From NCBI RefSeq assembly GCF_001905125.1, contig NZ_LWLE01000004.1:62001-126000 (forward strand): a DNA stretch of 64,000 nt, in the 5' to 3' direction. The notes beneath the pieces were generated by a model that searched no databases, was not told where the DNA came from, and saw only the letters and a list, made by a program, of their open reading frames with translations. Positions 16,111 through 24,153 of this stretch are shown here, one piece after another (position 1 is the first letter of the stretch; every line of letters starts with the position of its first letter). Position numbers and translations under genes: made by a program. Origin of the DNA: Streptomyces sp. TSRI0281 (GTDB lineage: Bacteria; Actinomycetota; Actinomycetes; Streptomycetales; Streptomycetaceae).

Positions 16111-17065
16111 CCCCACCCACGTCAATCCCGTCCCCGCCGATCCCGTCCACGTCGATCCCGTCCACCGTGGCCAGGACGTCGGTGGCCAGGATGCCGGTGG
16201 CCAGGACACCGACGACCCGGACACCGACGGCCCGGACACGGGTGAACCCGACATGAGTGACATCGTCGGGAGTCACGATCTGCTGTTCGTCACTCTCGAC
16301 ACCCTGCGTTACGACGTCGCCGTGGAGCTGGCCGCCGCCGGACGCATCCCGCATCTGGCCCGGCACCTGCCCGGTGGTGTCTGGGAGAAGCGCCATGCGC
16401 CGGGGAGCTTCACCTATGCCTCGCACCAGGCGATGTTCGCCGGTTTCCTGCCGACACCCGCCACGCCGGGGCCGCACCCGCGGCTGTTCGCGGCACGTTT
16501 CGCGGGCAGCGAGACGACGGCGGACGGCACGTTCGTCTTCGACACCCCCGATCTGCTGTCCGGCCTCGCCGCCGTGGGCTACCGCACGGTGTGCGTCGGG
16601 GGCGTCGGCTTCTTCAACCGGCAGGGCCCGCTCGGCTCGGTACTGCCCGGCATGTTCCAGGAGAGCCACTGGGAGCCCGGTTTCGGTGTCGCCTCGCCCA
16701 CCTCGTTCGAGGAGCAGGTGACCCGCGCCGAGGAAGTCGTCGCCGAACTCCCGCAGGACCAGCGGCTGTTCCTTTTCGTCAATGTGTCGGCGCTCCACCA
16801 GCCCAACTGGTTCCACCGGGCGGGCGCCACCCGTGAGGCGGGCGACTCCCGCGCCACGCACGCCGCCGCCCTGGAGTACGTCGACCGGCACATCGGCCGG
16901 CTCTTCGCGGCGGCGAGCAGCCGCCGCCGCTGCTTCGCCATCGTCTGTTCCGACCACGGCACGGCCTACGGCGACGACGGCTTCACCGGCCACCGGCTCG
17001 GTCACGAAGCCGTCTGGACCGTGCCGTACGCCCATTTCTTCCTTGAGCCCGGGGACGCAAGATGA
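16091..17065 (+). CDS. STM4013/SEN3800 family hydrolase (alkaline-phosphatase superfamily)
   Basis: A protein of up to 324 residues. The catalytic core has LLFVTLDTLRYDVA (metal Asp), PGSFTYASHQAMFAGFLP (candidate nucleophile Ser/Thr), SALHQPNW and CSDHGTAYGDDG followed by GHRLGHE (metal Asp/His). This is the layout of sulfatase/phosphatase-type enzymes. The GTG at 16091 follows AAGGA and overlaps the previous stop by 20 bp. From it the first ~54 residues are a low-complexity Asp/Pro/Val/Gly repeat. An ATG at 16253 would give a 270-residue protein starting at MSDIVGSHD, closer to the family's usual length as I recall it. Which start is used is uncertain. The last codons overlap STM4012 (ATGA). 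Confidence 0.85.
   Translation: MSSLPPDPTHVNPVPADPVHVDPVHRGQDVGGQDAGGQDTDDPDTDGPDTGEPDMSDIVGSHDLLFVTLDTLRYDVAVELAAAGRIPHLARHLPGGVWEKRHAPGSFTYASHQAMFAGFLPTPATPGPHPRLFAARFAGSETTADGTFVFDTPDLLSGLAAVGYRTVCVGGVGFFNRQGPLGSVLPGMFQESHWEPGFGVASPTSFEEQVTRAEEVVAELPQDQRLFLFVNVSALHQPNWFHRAGATREAGDSRATHAAALEYVDRHIGRLFAAASSRRRCFAIVCSDHGTAYGDDGFTGHRLGHEAVWTVPYAHFFLEPGDAR
16120..16250. repeat. Short imperfect tandem repeats at the STM4013 5' end
   Basis: CGATCCCGTCCACGT-type units, then three copies of a GGTGGCCAGGA-like 12-mer (about 16167-16210), then ACCCGGACACCGACG-type units. All are multiples of 3 or nearly so and encode DPVHVDPVH, GQDVGGQDAGGQD and DTDDPDTDGPDTG. The repeats occupy exactly the interval between the two possible STM4013 starts. 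Confidence 0.7.
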
Positions 17066-18471
17066 CCAGCACGACCCTTCCCTCGACCGCGGCGGCGACC
17101 GCCGCCGCAACCGCTGCCACGGCCCTTCCCGCAGTCAGGCCGTACGAGAGCTATGTCTACGCCTATCCGCACAAGACGGCCTACCGGCCGCTCACCGGCC
17201 GGCCCGCGCTGCGTGAGCTGTGGGCGGCGGAGCCCAAGGACGCGCTCTCCCTCTATCTCCACATACCGTTCTGCGAGGTCCGCTGCGGCTTCTGCAATCT
17301 GTTCACCCGGATCGGCGCTCCCGGGGAACTGACGACGCGCTATCTCGACGCGCTGGACCGGCAGGCCGTCGCTGTCCGGGACGCGCTGGGCGACCGGGAG
17401 CCGGTGCGGTTCGCCGCCGCCGCGTTCGGCGGTGGCACACCCACGTTCCTGACCGCCGCCGAGCTGGAGCGGCTCTGTGACATCGCGGAGAAGCGGATGG
17501 GGGCCGGGCTGCGTGCGGTGCCGCTGTCCGTGGAGACCTCGCCGTCGACCGCGACGGCGGACCGGCTGGCCGTGCTCGCCGACCGCGGGACGACCAGGAT
17601 CAGCATCGGTGTGCAGAGCTTCGTGGACGACGAGGCGCGCGCCGCGGTGCGCCCGCAGCGCCGCGCCGAGGTGGAGGCGGCTCTCGGCCGGATCCGTGAT
17701 GCCCGTATTCCGGTGCTCAACATCGACCTGATCTATGGCATCGACGGGCAGACGGAGGAGAGCTGGCGGACCTCGCTGGACGCCGCGCTGGTCTGGCGGC
17801 CCGAGGAGCTGTATCTCTACCCGCTGTACGTACGCCCGCTGACCGGACTCGGCCGTCTCGGTGCCGCGGAGCCGGCCGCCGAGGAGCTCGCGTCCGCCGC
17901 CTGGGACGAGCAGCGGCTGCGGCTCTACCGGGCGGGCCGCGACCATCTCCTGGCCCGGGGCTACGAGCAGGTGTCGATGCGGATGTTCCGCCGCGCGGAC
18001 GCCCCGCAGGAGGGCCCCGACGACTACGCGTGCCAGACCGACGGCATGATCGGGCTCGGCTGCGGCGCCCGCTCGTACACGGCGTCCCTGCACTACTCCT
18101 TCGACTACGCGGTGGAGATGCGGGAGATCCGCGGCATCATCGACGGTTTCACCGCCACGGAGGACTTCTCCCGCGCCGAGGTCGGGCGGTACGTGGACGC
18201 CGGCGAGGCGCGCAGGCGCCACCTCCTCCAGTCGCTGCTCCAGGCCGCGGGGCTGCGGGCGGACGAGTACCGGCAGCGCTTCGGTACGGATCCGCGCGAG
18301 GACTTCCCGGCCGAGCTGGACCGTTTCGCGGCGCGCGGCTGGCTGGACGGAAGCGCGGGTGAGGGTCTGCTGCGGCTCTCCGCCGAAGGGCTGGCCCACT
18401 CCGACGCCGTGGGCCCGGAGCTGTTCTCCCCCGCGGTGCGGGCCGCGATGGCCTCGTACGAACGGAAGTAG
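17062..18471 (+). CDS. STM4012 family radical SAM protein
   Basis: A 469-residue radical SAM enzyme. The [4Fe-4S] motif CEVRCGFC (Cx3Cx2C) follows LSLYLHIPF near residue 75. GGGTPTFL and ISIGVQSF are typical of the HemN-like branch, and IDLIYGIDGQTEESW is also HemN-like. A C-terminal HemN-like region follows. It differs from true coproporphyrinogen dehydrogenase in lacking its N-terminal extension and in context, so a haem role should not be assumed. The N-terminal ~25 residues are a Thr/Ala-rich low-complexity stretch. The ATG overlaps the STM4013 stop by 4 bp. In the operon it presumably modifies the same unknown substrate as STM4011. Confidence 0.9.
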   Translation: MTSTTLPSTAAATAAATAATALPAVRPYESYVYAYPHKTAYRPLTGRPALRELWAAEPKDALSLYLHIPFCEVRCGFCNLFTRIGAPGELTTRYLDALDRQAVAVRDALGDREPVRFAAAAFGGGTPTFLTAAELERLCDIAEKRMGAGLRAVPLSVETSPSTATADRLAVLADRGTTRISIGVQSFVDDEARAAVRPQRRAEVEAALGRIRDARIPVLNIDLIYGIDGQTEESWRTSLDAALVWRPEELYLYPLYVRPLTGLGRLGAAEPAAEELASAAWDEQRLRLYRAGRDHLLARGYEQVSMRMFRRADAPQEGPDDYACQTDGMIGLGCGARSYTASLHYSFDYAVEMREIRGIIDGFTATEDFSRAEVGRYVDAGEARRRHLLQSLLQAAGLRADEYRQRFGTDPREDFPAELDRFAARGWLDGSAGEGLLRLSAEGLAHSDAVGPELFSPAVRAAMASYERK

Positions 18472-18478
18472 CACCGCC

Positions 18479-19408
18479 ATGGACCTGACGATTCTCTACC
18501 GGGGCCCGCTGGCCTCGTGCGACTACGACTGTCCGTACTGCCCGTTCGCCAAGCGGCGCGACAGCCGGGAGCAGCTGACGGCGGACCGGGCGGCACTGGA
18601 GCGGTTCACCGCGTGGGCGGCGGAGCAGACCGGTGACCGGCTGTCCGTGCTGTTCACTCCGTGGGGCGAGGGGCTGGTGCGGTCCTGGTACCGGCGCGCG
18701 CTGGTCGAGCTGTCGCTGCTTCCGCATGTCGGCCGGGTGGCCATCCAGACCAATCTGAGCGGCCGTACCGACTGGCTGGACGGGGCCGATACGGACCGGG
18801 TCGCACTGTGGTGCACCTACCACCCGGGTCAGACGCCCTTCGAGCGCTTCCTCGGCAAGTGCCGGGAGCTGACCGGGCGCGGGGTCCGCTACAGCGTGGG
18901 GGTGGTCGGTTTCGACGATCATCTCGACGAGGCGCGGCGGCTGCGGGCCGCGCTGCCCGACGAGGTATATCTCTGGGTCAACGCCGCCGAGGGGCACACC
19001 TACACGGACGAGGAGGCGGACCGCTGGACGGCGCTGGACCCGCTGTTCCCGTACAGCAGGCATCCACACCGATCGGCCGGGCTGCCCTGCCGGACAGGTG
19101 AGTCGGTCATCTCGGTGGACGGCGACGGCACGGTGCGGCGGTGTCACTTCGTCCGCGCGGAGCTGGGCAATCTGTACGACGGCAGCTATCGGCGGGCGCT
19201 GGGTCCGCGGGCCTGCCCGCTCGGCGTGTGCGACTGCCACATCGGCTATGTGCATCTGGAGACGCTGCCGCTGTACGACGTCTTCGCGGGCGGTGTGCTG
19301 GAGCGGATACCGGCTCCGGGCAGCGGGATCACGCCGCCGGACGGGCTCGTGGTGCCGAGCCCGTCCCGGCGTGCCCTTCCCCTGACGGTCCTGCGCGACG
19401 CCCCTTAG
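18479..19408 (+). CDS. STM4011 family radical SAM protein
   Basis: A 309-residue radical SAM enzyme and last gene of the operon, 7 bp after STM4012. The cluster motif CDYDCPYC (Cx3Cx2C) is at about residue 14, unusually near the N-terminus. The C-terminal third carries further cysteines (LPCRTGE, VRRCHFV, RACPLGVCDCHIGY), the spacing expected for an auxiliary Fe-S cluster as in SPASM/twitch enzymes. Such enzymes often modify peptides, but no precursor peptide is obvious nearby. It is convergent with, and only 17 bp from, the SGNH hydrolase gene. Confidence 0.9.
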   Translation: MDLTILYRGPLASCDYDCPYCPFAKRRDSREQLTADRAALERFTAWAAEQTGDRLSVLFTPWGEGLVRSWYRRALVELSLLPHVGRVAIQTNLSGRTDWLDGADTDRVALWCTYHPGQTPFERFLGKCRELTGRGVRYSVGVVGFDDHLDEARRLRAALPDEVYLWVNAAEGHTYTDEEADRWTALDPLFPYSRHPHRSAGLPCRTGESVISVDGDGTVRRCHFVRAELGNLYDGSYRRALGPRACPLGVCDCHIGYVHLETLPLYDVFAGGVLERIPAPGSGITPPDGLVVPSPSRRALPLTVLRDAP

Positions 19409-19425
19409 CGGGGAGACAGCTCCGG

Positions 19426-20253
19426 TCAGAGGGGAAGCAGGTCCGGGCGCTTCGCCTCGGCGTGGTCGCCGGAGGACTCGCCGCGCAGCCTTCGGCCGAT
19501 CCACGGGACCAGGTAGTCGCGCGCCCAGTGGATGTCGTCGCGCCGTTCCTCGAAGGTGCCGCGCTGGGCCCGCGGCGGCCACGCCTGGTCCGGATCGGCC
19601 GGCACGTCGACGCCGAGGACCTGTGCCGCGCGCAGCGCGACCCGGGTGTGCCCCTCGGGCGACAGATGCAGCCGGTCGTCGTCCCAGGCACGCCTGTCCT
19701 GCACCGAGCGCAGGGACCACAGGTCCAGTACGGGGCAGTGGTAGCGGTCCGCGATGGCCCGCAGATGGATGTTGTACGTCGCGATCTTGCCGCGCATGTG
19801 CCGCAGTACCGGCACGCCCCGGGTGTCGAATCCGGTGGTGACCATGACGGTGCCGACCGCGTTGCTCAGATCGGCGACCGCGCGCTCGAAGCGCTCGGCC
19901 AGATCGTCGGGGTCGGTGCCCGGCCTGATGATGTCGTTGCCGCCCGCGCAGAAGCTGACCATGTCCGGGGCCAGTTCCTTGGCACGGGGTACCTGCTCCT
20001 CGACTATCTGGTCGAGAAGGCGTCCGCGTACGGCGAGATTGGCGTACCGGAAATTCCCGTGCGGGTAATCCTCCGGGCTCGTCGCTGCATCGGGGACCGG
20101 GAGCTGGTCCGCCAGCAGCACCGCGAAGCGGTCAGCCCAGCCGACAAAGGTCCCGTCGGGGCCGGGGTCTCCGACGCCTTCGGTGAAGCTGTCGCCAATC
20201 GCCGCGTACGACCCGATGGTGCCTGGTTGATTGATTCTCGAATCGTCTGCCAC
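19426..20253 (-). CDS. SGNH/GDSL-family esterase/hydrolase
   Basis: A 275-residue hydrolase of the SGNH clan: the nucleophile block is YAAIGDSFTEGVGD (Ser in GDS), block III is CAGGNDI (Asn), and the C-terminal catalytic pair is in DDRLHLSPEGH (Asp and His). It lacks a signal peptide, so it probably acts in the cytoplasm. Substrates of this class range from lipids to acetylated sugars and cannot be chosen here. The start is the GTG at 20253 (VADDSRINQPG). A palindrome lies 55 bp upstream. Confidence 0.9.
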   Translation of the reverse strand: MADDSRINQPGTIGSYAAIGDSFTEGVGDPGPDGTFVGWADRFAVLLADQLPVPDAATSPEDYPHGNFRYANLAVRGRLLDQIVEEQVPRAKELAPDMVSFCAGGNDIIRPGTDPDDLAERFERAVADLSNAVGTVMVTTGFDTRGVPVLRHMRGKIATYNIHLRAIADRYHCPVLDLWSLRSVQDRRAWDDDRLHLSPEGHTRVALRAAQVLGVDVPADPDQAWPPRAQRGTFEERRDDIHWARDYLVPWIGRRLRGESSGDHAEAKRPDLLPL

Positions 20254-20308
20254 AAGCGCATATCCTGCACCTTCGAATGTGACCTACGCGACCGTAATAC
20301 GGGGTTGA

Positions 20309-20331
20309 CGGGTGGTGAGATAGACCACCCG
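20309..20331. promoter_or_regulatory. Inverted repeat upstream of the SGNH gene (candidate operator)
   Basis: CGGGTGGT (20309-20316) and ACCACCCG (20324-20331) are perfect 8-bp inverted arms separated by 7 bp. It lies about 56-78 bp upstream of the SGNH start on the minus strand. The spacing suits a dimeric repressor site, but no partner regulator is adjacent. Confidence 0.35.
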
Positions 20332-20359
20332 GTCAGTTTTTGGTAAAGCCGGAATAAGT

Positions 20360-20393
20360 GCGGGGGCGGTGCGCTCGTGCGCACCGCCCCCGC
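20360..20393. terminator. Perfect 15-bp hairpin after the M23 peptidase gene
   Basis: GCGGGGGCGGTGCGC (20360-20374), loop TCGT, then its exact complement to 20393. It lies 24 bp past the stop of the minus-strand LysM-M23 gene, as a terminator should. Confidence 0.8.
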
Positions 20394-20416
20394 GAAAACC
20401 GCTCGTTACCGCTCCA

Positions 20417-21385
20417 TCAGATGGAGACGCCGTGCTGGCGCAGGTACGAGATCGGGTCGACGTCCGAGCCGTAGCTCGGGCCGGTGCGGACCTCGAAGTG
20501 CAGGTGCGGGCCGGTCGAGTTGCCGGTGGAGCCGGAGAGGCCGATCTGCTGGCCGCCGGTGACGGTCTCACCCACGGAGACGTTGAGCGAGGACTGGTGG
20601 GCGTACTGGGAGTACATGCCGTCGGTGTGCTTGATGACGACCTCGTTGCCGTACGAGCCGCTCCAGCCGGCCGAGACCACGGTGCCCGGACCGATGGCGC
20701 GGACGACGGTGCCCGAGGCGGCCTGGAAGTCCGAGCCGGTGTGGTAGCCGCTGGACCAGCTGGCGCCGGAGGCCCGGTACTGGGTGGTGACGTTGGCGTT
20801 GGCCACCGGGGTCGTCCAGCCGGAGCTGTTGCTCTGGGAGGCGCTGGTGTTCGTGGAGGTGGTGGACTTGCCGGCCGCGGCGGACGAGTCCGGGGAGGAC
20901 GTGGTCTTCGGCGCGGGCTTCGCCTTCGGGGCGGCCGGGGCGGCCTTCTTCGGCTCGGCCTTCGAGGGGGCCGGCGCGGACTGCGCGGCGTCCGGGGCGG
21001 CGGCGGAGCCGGACGCCTTGGCGCCGAGGGTCAGCTTCATGCCGGGGAAGATCAGGCTCGGGTTCTCGCCGACGACGTCCCGGTTGTCCTGGTACAGCTT
21101 CTGCCAGCCACCCTTGAGCTTCTGCTCGGCGGCGATCTTCGACAGGTAGTCGCCGGAGACCACGGAGTAGGTCTTCGACGCGGTCTGCGTCTTCACCACG
21201 GCGGCACCGGGGGCGGTGTGCGCGGCGGCGACCGAGGCGGCGGCGGGCGCGACCTTCTCCGCAGCGTGCGCTCCGGTGGCACCGATCAGCGGGAGGGCGA
21301 GGACGGCGCCGCCGGTCCCTGCGGCGAGGACACCGCGGGCGATCGGGCCGGTCTTCGTACGACGGTGCTTACCCTGTGCGGGCAT
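20417..21385 (-). CDS. Secreted LysM-M23 peptidoglycan endopeptidase
   Basis: A 322-residue secreted cell-wall hydrolase. The N-terminus is a signal peptide (basic KHRRTKTG, hydrophobic core, cleavage near ATGAHA-AE). A LysM domain follows (TYSVVSGDYLSKIAAEQ to LIFPGMKLTL, about residues 70-118), then an Ala/Pro/Lys/Ser linker, and a C-terminal M23 lysostaphin-type zinc peptidase with HTGSDF (His and Asp ligands), AHQSSL and HLHFE. It should bind and cut peptidoglycan cross-bridges during growth. The leader contains a c-di-AMP riboswitch, which matches control of cell-wall hydrolases by this nucleotide in Streptomyces. Confidence 0.95.
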   Translation of the reverse strand: MPAQGKHRRTKTGPIARGVLAAGTGGAVLALPLIGATGAHAAEKVAPAAASVAAAHTAPGAAVVKTQTASKTYSVVSGDYLSKIAAEQKLKGGWQKLYQDNRDVVGENPSLIFPGMKLTLGAKASGSAAAPDAAQSAPAPSKAEPKKAAPAAPKAKPAPKTTSSPDSSAAAGKSTTSTNTSASQSNSSGWTTPVANANVTTQYRASGASWSSGYHTGSDFQAASGTVVRAIGPGTVVSAGWSGSYGNEVVIKHTDGMYSQYAHQSSLNVSVGETVTGGQQIGLSGSTGNSTGPHLHFEVRTGPSYGSDVDPISYLRQHGVSI

Positions 21386-21402
21386 GGGGGAATTCCTCTC
21401 CG

Positions 21403-21572
21403 GCGCCTACGAGGTGAGCTGTCGGGTTCGGACTGGAGATGCCCGGTCGCTGGCTGCGACTTCACCCCGAGCCGGTCCGGATCTCTCCGGGCCGGCGGCT
21501 TACCTGGGTCCCCCGCTCCTGCCACGCGTATGTGGGTGGATGTGAATTCCGGGCGGCGGCAGGATTAGGCGG
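21403..21572 (-). promoter_or_regulatory. ydaO/yuaA-type c-di-AMP riboswitch
   Basis: On the minus strand the leader of the LysM-M23 gene has, in order: CGCCTAATCCTGCC, GGGGGACCCAGGTAAGC, TCGGGGTGAAGTCGC, a CCGGGCATCTCC segment, CAGTCCGAACCCGACAGCT and CACCTCGTAGGCG. These are the conserved blocks of the ydaO/yuaA aptamer, ending about 17 nt before the ATG. In this class c-di-AMP binding turns expression off. Identification is by eye but the block order and spacing are distinctive. Confidence 0.9.
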
Positions 21573-21591
21573 TCCGTCCGGATTGACGGTG

Positions 21592-21621
21592 ACCGTAAAC
21601 GAGTCAGGACGACGGGAACAA
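21592..21621 (-). promoter_or_regulatory. Candidate promoter of the riboswitch leader
   Basis: On the minus strand TTGTTC (21621-21616) and TACGGT (21597-21592) are separated by 18 bp and lie 20-50 bp upstream of the aptamer. This is close to a HrdB-type -35/-10 pair. The remaining 21622-21843 interval shows no gene. Confidence 0.4.
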
Positions 21622-21843
21622 GCCATCGGTTGCGTACCGGAATCCCCAATTCAATTTCGGTTCGGATTTCCGGTGACACTCCGTGGATTACGGATCTTGA
21701 ATTTCCGCGCGGCGCCCGGATTACCTCCGGGCGCCACCACCACACACCGTCACGGATATGATCCCGCTCACCAGCGGGCCACCATCTCCCCCACAAGTGG
21801 GGCATGTTCCACTAAATACACCAATACGGACATGTCATGGCCA

Positions 21844-23943
21844 TCACCTCTGACGCAACCTCAGCACCCGCGCGTCGAGATCTCCCGTCAGCCCCGTGTG
21901 CAGCCCCCGGTGCAGCAGCACCGATCCCTCGTACACCGTCCCGGTGTCCTGGCAGACGTACGCCGCCGAGGGGTCCAGACCGCGCAGCCGCAGAGCCGGG
22001 GGGCGCTGCCCGTACCGCTGCGCTTCGAGCCACATCAGCACCACGGTCTCCTCGCCCCGCACGTACTGCACCGCGCTCAGCCCGCCGCGCGGAGCCGCGA
22101 GCCGGTGCAGGGCGCCGTGCTGCACGACCGGGCGGATCTCCTTGTACAGGGACACCCAGTCCCGCGCCTCGGCCAGCTCCCCCTCGCTCCACTCGGTGAG
22201 GTCGCCGCCGACCCCGAGCACCCCCGCCATGGCACTGACGAAGCGGAAGCGCAGCGAACTCGCCCGCCCGTTCATCTGCTCGTTCGGGCTGTCGGTGACC
22301 CAGGCGGCCATCACCCGCGCCGGGTGGATCTGACCGAAGCCCTCCTGGATGGCGAGCCGGTCCAGCGGGTCGGTGTTGTCGGAGGTCCACACCTGATCGG
22401 TCCGGGCGAGCACCCCGAGGTCGACCCGGCCCCCACCGCCCGAGCAGGACTCGAAGGCCACACCCGGGTGTGCGGCACGCAACCGGTCGAGCAGCGCGTA
22501 CAGCGCGTCCACATGCTCGATCCAGAGCTTCTGCGGATACTCCTCGCCCGGCCAGCCCGCATCGGTGAAGCAGCGGTTGAAGTCCCACTTCACATAGTCG
22601 ATCGGAGCACTGGAGAGCAGGGTGTCGAGCTGTTCCCACAGATATTCCTGCACGTCCGGCCGGGCCAGGTTGAGCACCAGCTGATGACGGAACTCCGTCC
22701 GCGTCCGCCCGGGGACATGCTGGACCCAGTCGGGATGGGCCCGGTAGAGATCACTGTCGGGGTTGACCATCTCCGGCTCGACCCAGATACCGAACTGCAT
22801 GCCCAGTCCGCGCACCTCTTCGGCGAGCGGCCTCAGCCCACCGGGGAAACGGTCGGGGTTCGGCGTCCAGTCGCCGAGTCCGGCCCGGTCGCTGGTGCGC
22901 TGCCCGAACCAGGCGTCGTCCACCACGAACAGCTCGACACCCATCTCCGCGGCCCGCACCGCGAGCTCCCGCTGCTGCTCCTCGACGATGTCGAACCCGG
23001 TCGCCTCCCAGGAGTTGTAGAGCACCGGGCGCAGCGCCTGGGCATTCGGAATCACATGGGCCAGCTGCCAGGCGTGCCAGGCGCGGCTCGCCCCGCCGAA
23101 TCCCTCGGGGCTCCACAGCCCGGCGAAGACGGGTGTGGTGTACGACTCCCCCGGCGCGAGCCGCAGCAGCCCGGACTCGTCGTAGCCCGCGCCGCCGGTG
23201 ATCTGCACGAGGCCGTCGGGCAGCTGGTGCACGGCGATCCGCCAGGACCCGGACCAGCCCAGCGCGCAGCCGTACACCTCGCCGTGTTCCTCGGTCGCCG
23301 CGGCGTCCGCGTCCAGCGCCACCCAGGGCAGATGCTGGTGTCCGGTGTGTCCCCGGCGGCTGGAGAGGATCTTCTCGCCGTACGTCAGTTCCGACCGCAC
23401 CAGCCGGGACTCGGCCGCCCAGCTGCCGTGGAGCTGGCTCAGCCGCCAGCCCTCACGGGCCGGCAGCGTCCAGGTCGCCGCGTCGGCGCGCAGCAGCTCC
23501 AGGGGCGGGCCGTCCGGCCCGGCATGCGTGACGGTGGCCCAGCGCTCGATCACGTCGGAGTCCCCGCGCATCCGGTAGTGCAGGGTCAGCGCGAGCCGGT
23601 GGACGGGGTCGGTGAAGCCGAGCCGGAGTTCGTCACCCCGCGTCTCGGCGTCCGCGAACGCCCACTGCGTACCTCTGACCTCGGCGGTCCGTACGGAGAG
23701 GGCCGGGCGGACGAATCGGGGTCCGCCCTCGACCGGGTACTCCTCGCGGCCGTCGAGCGGGGACTCGAAGCCCGGACCGGGCGGGAAGGGCTCGGCCGCC
23801 AGCGCCTCGGCCGCGGCCATCGTGAGTCGCGGCCCCCAGTGGAGATGGAGCAGCTCGTCGCGGTCCGTGAGGTGGAGCGCGTAGCTGCCCGTCGCGCCGC
23901 CGAGCACCCAGGTACGGCCCGTGACACCAGTCTCGATCATCAT
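21844..23943 (-). CDS. Alpha-galactosidase, GH36 family
   Basis: A 699-residue cytoplasmic glycoside hydrolase. The barrel carries the GH36/GH-D clan motifs VVDDAWFGQR, YVKWDFNRC (Asp nucleophile), FESCSGGGGRVDLG (acid/base region) and WTSDNTDPLDRL. The N-terminal ~330 residues form the beta-supersandwich domain (LHWGPRL, RGTQWAFADAETRG) and a small C-terminal beta-domain follows. No signal peptide is present, so it should hydrolyse imported alpha-galactosides. Two ATG codons stand in tandem (23943 and 23940); the second has the better distance from GGGGGA. It is divergent from the phosphatase gene. Confidence 0.93.
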   Translation of the reverse strand: MMIETGVTGRTWVLGGATGSYALHLTDRDELLHLHWGPRLTMAAAEALAAEPFPPGPGFESPLDGREEYPVEGGPRFVRPALSVRTAEVRGTQWAFADAETRGDELRLGFTDPVHRLALTLHYRMRGDSDVIERWATVTHAGPDGPPLELLRADAATWTLPAREGWRLSQLHGSWAAESRLVRSELTYGEKILSSRRGHTGHQHLPWVALDADAAATEEHGEVYGCALGWSGSWRIAVHQLPDGLVQITGGAGYDESGLLRLAPGESYTTPVFAGLWSPEGFGGASRAWHAWQLAHVIPNAQALRPVLYNSWEATGFDIVEEQQRELAVRAAEMGVELFVVDDAWFGQRTSDRAGLGDWTPNPDRFPGGLRPLAEEVRGLGMQFGIWVEPEMVNPDSDLYRAHPDWVQHVPGRTRTEFRHQLVLNLARPDVQEYLWEQLDTLLSSAPIDYVKWDFNRCFTDAGWPGEEYPQKLWIEHVDALYALLDRLRAAHPGVAFESCSGGGGRVDLGVLARTDQVWTSDNTDPLDRLAIQEGFGQIHPARVMAAWVTDSPNEQMNGRASSLRFRFVSAMAGVLGVGGDLTEWSEGELAEARDWVSLYKEIRPVVQHGALHRLAAPRGGLSAVQYVRGEETVVLMWLEAQRYGQRPPALRLRGLDPSAAYVCQDTGTVYEGSVLLHRGLHTGLTGDLDARVLRLRQR

Positions 23944-24153
23944 TCCCCCACGTTCGAACAGTTCCGCACATCATCAACCATTCACACCGTGCGGGGCAAT
24001 GCCCTCACGGCACGACTGGCCGACATGTGGCGGACCGTCGCGCGGCAGAGCGCCGCACGGTCGAGACGATTGCCTGAGGAACCGATGTCGTATCGTCACG
24101 AGAGTGCCCTCGTCGGCGAGCAGCGCCGACGCCAGACACCCCAGGAGCCACCC

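Noticed and set aside
17062..18471. Calling STM4012 a coproporphyrinogen dehydrogenase (hemN)
   Set aside because: The HemN-like motifs are general to the branch; the operon context is the STM4011-4015 set and no haem gene is near.
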